From: Silene noctiflora
Taxonomy: Eukaryota; Streptophyta; Magnoliopsida; Caryophyllales; Caryophyllaceae
Assembly: GCA_009801015.1 (NCBI GenBank)
Contig: VHZZ01002596.1
Span: 95,244-119,825 of the forward strand
Reading direction: 5' to 3'
DNA length: 24,582 bases
Below are positions 9,055 through 21,000 of this stretch, one piece after another; the first letter of the stretch is position 1, and every line of letters begins with the position of its first letter. Position numbers and translations under genes: made by a program. Under the pieces are notes generated by a model. The model was not told the DNA's origin and made no database searches. It was given only the letters and a program-made list of their open reading frames with translations.

Positions 9055-12000
9055 ATGGGAGTTGAAAATTACCATGTAATTGAGCTTGTTGGTGAAGGTT
9101 CATTTGGTAAGGTTTATAAAGGAAGACGAAAATTTACCGGACAGGTAAATAAATCGTTCAATTTTACAGTCATTTACTTCATTTATTGTATGTGTTTATT
9201 TTTTTGGAGGATTGATGTTTTTTGTGATTTGGAATTTCAGACAGTTGCAATGAAGTTTATAATGAAGCATGGGAAGAGTGATAAAGATCTTCATAATCTC
9301 CGTCAGGAAATCGAGGTCTTTTAATGATGTTTAATTGATTGCATTTTTTTTTTTAGTTTAGTTTCTAAATCTGGATGTTGATTAGTCGAAAATTTAGGAT
9401 AGATAGCTTGTATTGTGATGGAAATTGGAGGAAATAGTTTGTTATCCGGTCAGACGGACTTAAAGCGAGGCGGTGTGGACTTTAAAAGTCTTTTTGCCTA
9501 ATCAATTTAGGTTTTGGTTGTAGTACAACTTGTGAGGTGGGTTGTTCGTGTTCTGAACTCTGAAGCGTGCTGTGAATTGTGTCATGACTGTTTGGCGTAA
9601 TCTTGAACCACCTGTTCGTGAATCTTGTACTCGTCCTTATTGGGAAAGTATGCGTAGTACTGTACTCTTTTGCTTAGTACGTGAGGGAAGAGTTTAAGTT
9701 GTTTCTAGCCAGTGTAGCTACTCTGGTAATATTCTGGGAAATAATCTTGAACTATCAGCTAAATGTAGTTGATATCTGCAATATACGATTAATCCAGTAG
9801 CATGGTGAAGAATGTTCAAGTTCTCTTTTGTAACAATACCATGATTGTTCCAGCAGCATGAAGATTTTGCTGATTTAAGTAGGACTACTGCAGTACTCGG
9901 TAATTGGCTAAATAGGATGTAGCTTTTGTTGACTAAGTATGATTGCATTTATCCGACTTTGAAAAACCAGCTCGGAATTTGCTGAAAAAGTTTCCAATAT
10001 ATGACTATATTTATTTACCATCTTGGAATGGATGCCTTAGTTTCTATTTTAGGCCCCTTCCTTTGGTAGATTCTTGCTCTCAACATACTCCGTATAATTG
10101 TTGAAGCAAGGTTCTTCCCAAGATTTTGTTCCAAATTTAATGTGGATGAGAAATTACTTAAGTATATTTTGCTTGGATTCTAACACTACAGTTAGAAGTG
10201 TGCATGGCCAACAAGCTGTTTGGCAGGGGTATATTGAGTGAAAGGAAAGATAGAGGGAGGAACTAAAACATTTTCCTTTTTCTGGTTGAAATCGGATTTG
10301 GGGAACGGATAGGATTTGAAAAGCCTTCTCATGGGAGTATCAATTTCTTTTCCTCTTAGATTGGATGATTTTGGATGGAAAGAAATCTAACAACACAAGA
10401 GCCTTTTTAGGATCTTCTATGTTCTAATCTCTGTTTGATCAACCAACCAAACAAAGAGATTTCCTCAACTTCTGTTTATTTTACCAAACAACCATATAAC
10501 TGCTTCTCCTCGCTTTCCTCTCGCTTCACTTCAGGCTTCCTTTGTCTATTTAGTTTTATGATCAGTTAACTAAATGACCTTCCTTCAATACGGGAGCCAA
10601 ACAGCTGAAAAGCTGATTCTCTTTTGTTTTCTTCCATCTCTTTCTCTTTTTCTATTCTTCCAATCCATGTACGATCAATTTTCTGATAATTGGGCCAAAC
10701 AAGTGAAACAGTGCTTCTCTTGGTTTCCTTTTTCTTACCTTCCCTTCATGATCATCATCATGAACCAGACACGCTCCTAGAGTTGGGACTGTGGACTTAA
10801 TTTTTAAAACTAATTTTTGATGTGACATAGGTCTTGCCTCTTTGGAACACTTCCTTCCCCCCTCAATTCTATGGTAAAAGGCAGTCTTCTAGACACTAAG
10901 ACTTTACAGTTTACACTCGTCAGATTTTAAGCTGGAATTTGAGAATTTTGATGTAGAAACCCACATACCAAATCAAGATCAATTCTATACATCATATTGG
11001 AGGAAATCCACCAAGGCCTTAAAGGGTGAGTATAAAAACTGAAAAAAGGCCTATGATCTCTTGTAAAGCTGCATAGGTTTGTGCAAAACTTCGCTTTGAG
11101 ATGAAGGCTTATTGCAGACACTGGAAACTAAAATTTGTGTCCATGAAAATATGAATTAGCCATTTGTCTTACTCCCTAGAGTTTCATGTGTTCAATTATT
11201 TATTCATCAAGTTAGTTGAAATTGACAACATGAAAATGCCGCTGAGTCAGAGATTAGTGTATTTGATAACTACTTGTTAGATATTTTATGTATTTTTATG
11301 CTGGTTTCTATGTATATGTTTTCAAGTCAATAGTTTTGACTCTTCATTTGCTATCTACATATTCACAATCACTATTTATGTCACCAGGTGATAATCCGTT
11401 GTTTATTTTACTTCTGTTTGGTTCAAAATGCAGATCCTCCGAAAGCTGAAACATGAAAATATAATAGAAATGCTGGACTCCTTTGAGACTCCACAAGAAT
11501 TCTGTGTAGTAACTGAATTTGCCCAGGTTTATTTCTCTCCATTCTAACTACCTTCTCGAAGACTGAACTGAAAGTGCTCGTCACCGGCCTATTAGGCTAT
11601 GTAAAATGTGCTACACTAGACAGGCTGTCATTTATGGACCTTAATTAATGTGAGCTACTGTAGTTTAATAAATAAAGCACTTAATAAATGGGATGTTTCA
11701 GTGTCAACATTGTTTTATGGGGGTCTGACAAAAAAATTCGTCTTCTAGGGTGAACTATTTGAGATTCTCGAGGATGATAAATGCCTACCCGAAGAGCAAG
11801 TACGAGCAATTGCGAAGCAGTTGGTAAATCCTGTTTGATCAAGTTATCTTTTATCTTCCTATGATCTTGCAGAACTAGTTGTCAATGTTGGCATACAATC
11901 TAGGATTTTGATGCTCAACACATTCACTATATGAAATTTCCTGATGTTCATATTGTTTTATCTGCAACTGCAGGTTAGAGCATTGCATTACTTGCATTCC

Positions 12001-15000
12001 AACCGAATCATTCACAGGGACATGAAGCCACAAAACATACTCATTGGCTCAGGCTCTGTTGTTAAGGTTGAATCGACTCAAGTGTTGATTTATTCCACAA
12101 TTTATTTTATATACTGCCATTACTTAATTTATGACATATTCCTTGCCGTTTAACCTTTCGTCTTATCTGTTTTGTGTGTGTTCACTTCAGCTTTGTGATT
12201 TCGGATTTGCTCGTGCCATGTCAATGAACACTGTTGTTCTCCGGTCAATCAAAGGTTAGCCTGTTGTTTTGTATATTATTTTCACAAGTTGTTTTCTAAA
12301 TAATGTTCCTCTGTTTATCAACATAAGTAAGATTCTTCGTCGTTAGTTTTTTTCGATCTAAGGTCTTTGCTGATTTGTCCGATGATTATATCTTTCTTTT
12401 GTTTTTTTGCCCGATTTTCCAAGTATTAACTATTAAAAGTTCTTTCGTTCCTTTCTAACAAACTTCTCTACAGTCTCAGGGAGAGGAGGACATCAATCCT
12501 GGACCAAATTTTGTCTAATTTGTTATTTATGTTAAATATTGCATCAGGTACTCCGTTGTACATGGCTCCAGAGCTCGTTCGTGAACAGCCATACAACCAC
12601 ACCGCTGACTTGTGGTCTCTCGGAGTAATTCTGTTAGTACTTTGTGCATTATTTTGCTTCTGTCAGTGCAAGTACAAAATTACTTATGTTTGTTAGATTA
12701 TATGTAAGATATTTTTTAAAGTTAAGAATACTAAATGCATAATGCACCATTCATTCATATTTATGTTGCTAATACCTATGTGCAGGTATGAGCTTTTTGT
12801 TGGTCAACCTCCGTTTTATACGAATTCAGTTTATGCACTTATTAGGCATATTATTAAGGTACATACACAATGAGCTCCTAAAAGTATTAAATCCTACAGA
12901 ACAGAGAATTTCATAAATGTGAATGATTTGGCCTTATCTTTTCTGCAGGACCCGGTCAAATATCCAGAAAACATCAGCCCTGATTTCAAAAGCTTCTTAA
13001 AGGGACTGCTGAACAAGGTTGTTATTAAATTTCTTTCTTGCTTTTTAAACCATTTCATGAATTTATCGTGATGATGCTTATCAATTTTTAAATTCTTAAA
13101 AGTTAGGTCCCACAACAGAGACTGTCTTGGCCAGCGCTTCTCGAGCACCCTTTTGTTAAAGAAACTTCTGCAGGCACACAGGCAAGCGTTATTTGATAAT
13201 TCTGTAAACCGAGTGTTTATAACAAATTGTTGCATCAATTGTCAAGCAGCTCATTCTTCTACTCCGGTTTTTCACAGGGGTTGCATTCTTCTGAAAAGAC
13301 ATCAACGAGGTGTGAAGCTGCATGTAAAGTAGAAGCTCCGAAGATTCCTTTGCCTGTTCGCCCCAACAATGCTACTCTTAGTAGTAAGGCCTCAACAGTA
13401 TCTTAAATAATTAGTTTATAAGCATATTAACTACTTCTGAGCATACAATCTCAGAGTCTCATACTCTTATTCCAATGTCAGCAATAAAAAGGCTGCTCTC
13501 ACAATTAAATTGTTGTAAGGCTTGGATTGATCAATCTAGTACTTTACATTTAAAGAACTAACAGTGAATCGTTGGCATGAACGGAATTGAGGTTGAGTTA
13601 ATGACCATTATTTATTCTGATTTTGATTCTCAGGCGGTCACTGTGATTCTGTACCCAGTGCATCCGAGATAGTTCTGACTGAGGAGGCAACTGGAGTTAC
13701 AGGTACTCGAACCAATGCCAATCATATTGTATCGTCTTGCGCATTTGATTAATCTCCTGTACATTTCATGCCAAAATATTATTGATCATATCAATGTTTC
13801 ATTCTCTTGGTTTTCAAATATGTCATTTTCAATCTATTACATGTTGGGTTTCAATGCCTATATGGAGTAGGATCAACGGGCAATTTCACACCTTATAACT
13901 AATATTTGAAGCAAGTACTCTCATTTCCAAGTTTTTTTGGCTTAACAAGTTAAATAGGACATCATAGCTTGTTACCATTTTGAGTACTCTCCTCCTCTGA
14001 ATTCTTTGGCACTTATATGGCTGTATAACTGTATTTGTCACAGCATGTATTGAATTGATAATGTATCACCAGTGTTCTCTTATTTCAAGTTTCAACCCTT
14101 TGTTCAGGAGGCCTTCCCCTGGATCGACTTGAAAGTAATTCACGTACTGTCAAGAGTGCAAAGTTGTTAGGCCAAGAAAAAGAGGCGCTGGCTCTTATTC
14201 TGGAACCAGTTAGATTTTTATCTAAAGGCATCAACTTGAGCAGGTGAATGAATGTAGTAAATTTTTGAATTGCCTATGGAAGACATATGTTTGATGACTA
14301 GCAATCTGAATTATCTACGTGAGCTTCTTTTCAAAGTTGCATTAGTCCAAAAATAGATATGACATATTGTTCTAGGTCATTTTCAGCAAAATTTATCTGG
14401 TCACGGCAATCTCTTGATTACTTGCCTTCTATGTCAAATAAAAAAGCTCCATATGCCTTTGTCCTTTACACCTTTTTTCATCGACAGCTATATTTTGGTG
14501 GGTCGGTGGTGGATGTAAGTCGTAAGCTAAAATCTTCGGAAAAAATGATGAGGAAAAAGACATGTTAATGCATCATACGGTTATGGTTAGTCTGCGGAAT
14601 GTTGACTTTTACGCAAACCATGCAAAAAGGGCCATAGCTAATTTTCTGCAGGAAAAAGAATAAAACATTGTAAGGATAGTTCACATTTTGATTTATAAAA
14701 AATAGCATTGACAATACTCGTGAATATGTACGAAATTTCTAATGGGAAGATGTAGTTCTAGGAATTCCATTTATATGATGTTCAGTGAATCATCAAAGAA
14801 TGTATTATACATCTCCCTTGTGTAGTGACGGTTCACTAGATCAGAATAGAAACCTCTGTAGATTAGTCTGATGGTGGCACGGGTACCTAAACACAATGAA
14901 ACTTTGTTTGTCAGGTTAAATTAATGATTGAATGGCTTATGAAGTTGGCTACCAAGAGTTTAACTTTATTTCCCCCCATATTTCTTAGGAAGGAGGATAT

Positions 15001-18000
15001 TCTTCGTTTAAATCAATCATTCAGAATTCTTTCAAACTTAGTAGCTGCTGATGCTATTGCACATGCTGACCGAGATGAAATTATTTTTGAGCTTCTTGGA
15101 TTGACGTCTGCTCTTCTTGGCCAAAAGAAGATTGATAACTATGACGTGATTGCTAAGGTATGCAATTTGTATTTCTTTCTTTCTCATATGTGTGTGTATG
15201 TGAGCATGTATGTGTTCATTTATTCTGTATCGTGTGGAGCGGATTTGCTTGACGGGTGAGAGGGTTTTTAGTAATAGAGTCATCAGGAAGATGACATTCA
15301 CTGAGTCACTAGCTGCATAACAAAGAGCCCAGTCAAGTCTCAGATGCAGCCTAGGTGGCAGACTGGCAAGTAGGCACTAATGTAATTCTAGCCAGCTACA
15401 TATTCTTTCTTGATGGTTCTGAAAGAAAAATAAGCTAAAGAAAAGCCTACGAATAATTTTTCTAGGAACAGTAATCCACCACAAGCTACTAATTGCTTCT
15501 AGTAAGCTAAAGAAAAGCCTAAGTATCATTGCTAGAGAGCATCGTCATAGAAAAAAGTAGAAATAAACTCCCCTCTAAACTCTCTTTTGATAATGGAAGT
15601 CACATAACAATCTTATTATCCTAGAAATTTTAATCAAGATTTGTTTCTAACGTATAAGCTTGGATGTCTGAGAATTACATCCAAGTCCTGGTGATAAATG
15701 CGGTTCAAGCATTAATGAGTCAGGGGCCAATTTTAAGTGAGACAGCATTCGTATTTTTTTGTCTATATTGCATGCGCTGCTTCTGTGTGATGTTTTTGGC
15801 ACTTTAGCTTACTCTTCTCAGATTGTTACAACTATTATATATTCAAACATAAGCCTCAGTTTTATATGAGCTCTCAGAAGTTTGCATATAGCTATCTGTG
15901 ATGTGTAGAGTGTTGAGATCTTTTTGTGGATTGTTACCTAAGCGATTTCACTCTACAGAGTTTCTCAATCATAAGGAGATTGGTAGATGGCGGTGGGGAC
16001 AACTATGGTAGCTCAAGTTTCACTCAGTGGGTAACCCTAGTCGAGTTGTTCTTGCAGGTAATCTATCTATGCTTCTTCCTTCTTCACTTTTTCATTGTAA
16101 GTATCTTTAGAAGCAATAATTTACATGCACAATTTAATTCTTGGAACAAGTGCAAAACTTGCAACTTTAGATGCCCAGATATTTGAGAAAGGTACTGTAA
16201 TTAAGTAGTTCAAAACTTTAAAACCTAAAGTGTTCAGCTGAAAATCCACAATCAACTTTTATTTTTGGTTTTAATGAGCTGTAGATGTTTTATTTCTTTT
16301 TATTGTTTTTCTTAGAGTAGGGCAATGAAGTAGTAGGAACTAGACTATGATCTTGGCAATTGGCATCATTTATATAGATTTTATTATGTTCATTTTCTTT
16401 TGATGCCCCATTCCATTAGTGAACTATTTGTTGGTGTGTAGCTCATTGTCCATAATCCGTGTTATATATAGTGTGCATGTACATGCCTATCTTCTAACCT
16501 TTCACGAAAATTTAAATAATTTTTTTTTTCGTCGGTTCTCACATTTCACTATGGAGTATATCTGTTGCAGACTGAATAATTCATCACAATCAAACTAAAA
16601 ACCTTTGGTAGATACTGTATTTTATGGCTATTACTTCATCATAGCTGACTGGCTAGGTTTTATGCTCTGCACTCCTATCATACTGAACTTTCCTCTCCTC
16701 AGATAGTTAATGTTCTTTCTGTCACATTTCACACACATGAAACACCATGACAGGTTGTTAGTAGCTCAGAAGATTCGAGTGGCAGAGTTCTGTACGAGTC
16801 CACCTCTTGCGTTGCAATTATGTTGAATCAAGTTTCATCTGCTTTGAAAGCAACTGATGTTTCTGGGCCCAAAGAAACTATCGATACCTTAAAGAAAATT
16901 CTTGACCATGCAAAAACGAGTGGTTTAGTTGATCACCTATGCATGTGTCTGGCCACAGCAGGGACAGGTCTCACTAGTTCACCTTCTTTTCAACGTTCTG
17001 CTTCTGAAGGGTGCAAAGCGCTTTGGTTTCTGATAGATGCCTTGGAAAATATGTCCAACAAAGTTAAACCTTGGATATTTCCTCTCACCTTGCATCAGAG
17101 CCATTCGTTAGCCCGGCTTGACATCAAGGAGCTTGACTGGTCTCCTGATACTGGAACTGATTGTAAAAAGATTATTGAGGCTCTAACAGGAATGTTCCTC
17201 AAATCCAAACCGGTTTTTGTTGCCATATACTACTGCCTTCGCCAGCGTAATGAAGCTGTACTCCTAGCGACTATTCAGGTTTGATTGTCTTCTCTTCATT
17301 GTTTACATCTTTGTGCATTATTGGCACTTTGGTATTTATGCCTAGCAATGAAAAATTGTCTCTTGATTATTCATCAATACACCCGAGCTAGCAGACAAAG
17401 CTTGATTGAGACATTAAAACCATGCTTTTTTTAAGATGATTTTCATCATTTGCTTCAGTTTATTGAAAAAGGTAGATGTACTTTTTCCAAGGAGGCCTTG
17501 CTACAGCTTAACAGGCTATGATAGCAAATCAGATCTAGTATCTTGGCCTTTATAAAAAGAAGAAAGAAATATTACGTGGGCTTCAATTTATTGAGGTTCA
17601 TCAATGTGGTGTTTTTGCCAAGTTCAGAAATATATCAGGCAATAGTTTCTGCAATTGCAAGTCCCGAGCTTTGTTATACCTATACCCTCTTGCTTTTTCT
17701 GTCTTGTATCTTCTTTATTAATATAAACACGAAACTACTTTTATTTCAGCTACTTGTTCGTTGCTGCACACACAGTACCAAAATGCCAAGTGTTCTTTGT
17801 GGCCTTCCCAGTTCGTTGCCTGTCACAACTGTTGTAAGTGGTGGCGAGGATTCATCGTTTATTCCCGAGATATTCTCCATAATCTCTCAATGTGGTTTCT
17901 CTATGAACAAAGACTCACCATCTGTTGATGCTAAGGGCTTGACATGCAAATTCACCAATCCTTATGAGCTTGCTTTGCAGTCATGTTTGCTTCTTACGAC

Positions 18001-21000
18001 AATTGCCCAATCCTTTAAGTCAGCAGGAAGAAATTCTTCATCGTTTATTCTTACTGCATCTTCAAGAAACCAACAATCAAGACTTTCATTACTTGCCCAT
18101 CTTTTTTCTTGTAAAGATGGAGGGGCCAGCTTATTTAATTCTCATTGTGCATCAGCTATGCTTGCTTTTGCATCTATTGTATATCTCGACTCTGGAGCTT
18201 CTCTCTCAGATATTGCAATGCCCCTAGTCCCTTGTACTACTACACTTTATGAACACCTCAAAATAAATCATAAAGAAGTGGATGAAAGCAACTGTTCAAC
18301 GAACTGTATGCTGTCACAGTGGCATGGGATGAGAGATGGATGTGTTGGCTTGCTCGAGTATAAACTGAAACAGGGAGGACCATTAGCAGCTCAACAAGTT
18401 TGTGCAAGTGGACTCCCACAATTTCTTCTAGATTTGCTGGGAAACAATGTTCATGTCCAAAATCAAGGAACCAATCATGTAAAGGATTCTGTTGGGCTGT
18501 CTCCTTTTGGGGTTACATGGGCTGTTTCATCTTTAAGCTATTGTCTTTCAGGTGGTGCTTTAACTTTTCGACAAATACTTCTGAGAAATGAACATGTCAA
18601 ATGTATCAGTGATTTGGTTTCTGATGCTCATCTTAGGCTCCTTAAATCGTGGTTTGGGCCTGGTGGGGGGAAGAATGGAGTGAGGGATACAATAAATGTG
18701 GTGATTGATTTTCTTGCTTTCCCTTTTGTCGCCGTTCAAAGTGCTTCTGGTTTTCCGTCCGCAACTGCCTCGGTAAGCAGCGGGTTTCTTTTAAATGTGG
18801 GCTCCCCTGGTGCAAGAGTATGCAAGGAGGACTTTAATACTCTGAAAGCTATACAGGAAAGCGTTGATAAGTACACTGGGATTCTTGTAGAGGTTAGATG
18901 GCCTCTTCTCATTTTGCATGTTTTTAATGAATTATTTTCTTCCAAAGTTCTTGGCCATTATTACTCATGAAATCACGTGGCAAAAGGATCATTCAGGTCA
19001 GGTCATTTTGAGTACATCTGTTCAGGTCAGGCGATAACAGATTGGATCATTTTGGGTAAATGTCGGTTTGGGTCTGGTGGGTTTAGCTTACAGGTGGGGT
19101 CATTTTGGGTCATGATTATTTATTAAGGTCCCCGTCTCAAATTAGTCATTTTGGATGTGTGCGAGTAATTTCATGTTGGGGTTGTATACTTTCGTATTTG
19201 AGTTTGCTTTGGGTAAGGTCAGGTTGTCAGGTTGTTCCACAATGGGATGACACGTATCTAGTTGTCTGTTGGGCATTAGTTCCTGAAATGGCTATTGTCA
19301 GATAAGTAGAAATAGCCGTGGCCCGTGTCGCAGTATTGCTGCTGCATTGTTGCCTGACTGATGGTAATGAAGCATCAAATATATGTTTTGCCATATATGT
19401 TCTGCAGAAGCAAGTCCATAAGATCTATTATTTGCACTCTCTCTTCTATGCTGTACTATTTTTTCTGCATATTTTTGACTAGTATGGCTATGAGTTTGCA
19501 GGCTGGAGTTCCCACCAGAGTTCTACGATGTGCTGATGGTTTGGAGTTGAAGGACACAGGAAGGGTTGTGGCATTCCTTGCTAAAATGGTTAGCTATGAA
19601 CGATTGACAATCCTTGTGGGAAAGGGAATACTAGAAACTAACAGAATAAGGAGATTGATTGATGGTTCCTCCCCCAGAGATGTCATTCTTAATGTCCTTA
19701 TGATAGTTTCTGATCTTGCTCGTTTTGATAAGGTCAGTATTTTTACCATGCAAAAGTATTTATATATGATAGGGCCATAGCTTTCTTTACTAGCAATATG
19801 ACAGTGATAAGCATCCTAAAGGTTCCCTAGGCACAACTTTGTCATTGCTGACATTTTGTTAACCTTCAGTAGTAATAATTAAGAAATGCTCTGTCGTGCT
19901 ATGATGGATTATTGATATCAAGAAAGCTATTTTTTTTCGATATAAGATGATGTATTAGCAGTTTGCCATGGCTTGTGTAGCTGTGTTAAGCATCCTAAAG
20001 GCACAACTTTGTCATTGCTGACAATTTTTTATGTTTCAGTAAGAAATGCGCACTGTTGTGCTATGATGGAATATGGATATCAAGAGGTTCTGTATCACCA
20101 GTTTGACATGTCTTGTGCATGGTGCCTGTGATATCTAACCTCCATCCAATTACTCAATGTGCATATATAATGTTAGAGGCAACTACTCCATAGATGGTAA
20201 AGTCAGTTTCCAAAGAAACACCTTCTCCTCCATCGTGAATCTAGAGTCATCCTTGGGTTTTAACTCTTAATGCACATTGTAGCCTAAGATTTTATGTTCA
20301 AAATTAACGTCTCTCCTCTCATGACTTCAACAATCTTTTGTATAAAGTTAATCATTATACATTCTACATGAATTTCTTTAGGCATCTATAATAGCATTGC
20401 TGTGCATAGTTTAAGAAATAACCTTTCAAATCTTAGAGATGTGGCACATATAAGCATACAGCAAGTCAGCAACTTATACCGCATTATCCTAGCTCTCAAA
20501 GGCTTCTGCCTAAAATAGTGCTTCCTTATTTCTATGTTAAAAAAATACTGAGAGATCGTTTGCGGATGACCTACAATGAAAATTGTATAAGAATGTCCAA
20601 CTGCTATTTTGGAACATAAACAGCGCACATTGAGAGTTTTCTTTGTTAGGGTCTTTTCGGTCGCTGAATGTTTGAAGGTTTCCCTGTCCCTCATACCACA
20701 TTTGACATATAGTCTGTTTTATGAGCAACAAATTACCATCTTCGCTTTCTTAGTCTTTCAAAAATAAATCACACCTGCTGATGTGGATTCCAAAGGCATC
20801 ACACATGTATGTTAAAGGTGTCATGTTTGCTTGCAGGGTTTCTACGAGTATATTGACAAGGCAAGTATCCTGATGCGGCTAAAGGAGTTACTCATATGTG
20901 AAGATCATACTTTACGAGAAAAAGCCTGTAGTGCTATAGGCAATATGTGTCGACATAGCTCTTACTTCTATAATTCTCTGGTAACTCACAAACTCTTGCT

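Larger units (their letters stand above)
9055..13181 (+). other. TIO: TIO exons 1-10: kinase domain
   Basis: Exons: 9055-9144, 9241-9315, 11434-11526, 11749-11823, 11974-12066, 12191-12254, 12548-12632, 12786-12858, 12949-13017 and 13107-13181. Only the joins 6/7 and 7/8 split codons (phases 1 and 2). The P-loop is in exon 1, the VAMK lysine in exon 2, the HRDMKPQN catalytic loop in exon 5, DFG in exon 6 and the APE motif in exon 7. Exon 10 completes the kinase C-lobe (HPFVKE). Confidence 0.9.

Noticed and set aside
12894-13238. 114-residue minus-strand open frame over TIO exons 9-10
   Set aside because: It is antisense to well-supported kinase exons and shows no domain.
14359-14568. Possible extra TIO exon in intron 13
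   Set aside because: No suitable acceptor and donor with matching phase, and exons 13 and 14 already join cleanly (AG|G) to a sensible protein.
15431-15521. CRISPR-like or regular tandem array
   Set aside because: Only two copies of the 19-bp word, in an intron of a plant gene; no regular spacer series exists anywhere in the window.
19105-19305. Small open frame in TIO intron 17
   Set aside because: It consists of the GGTCATTTTGGGT-type repeat DNA and has no flanking splice signals in phase.
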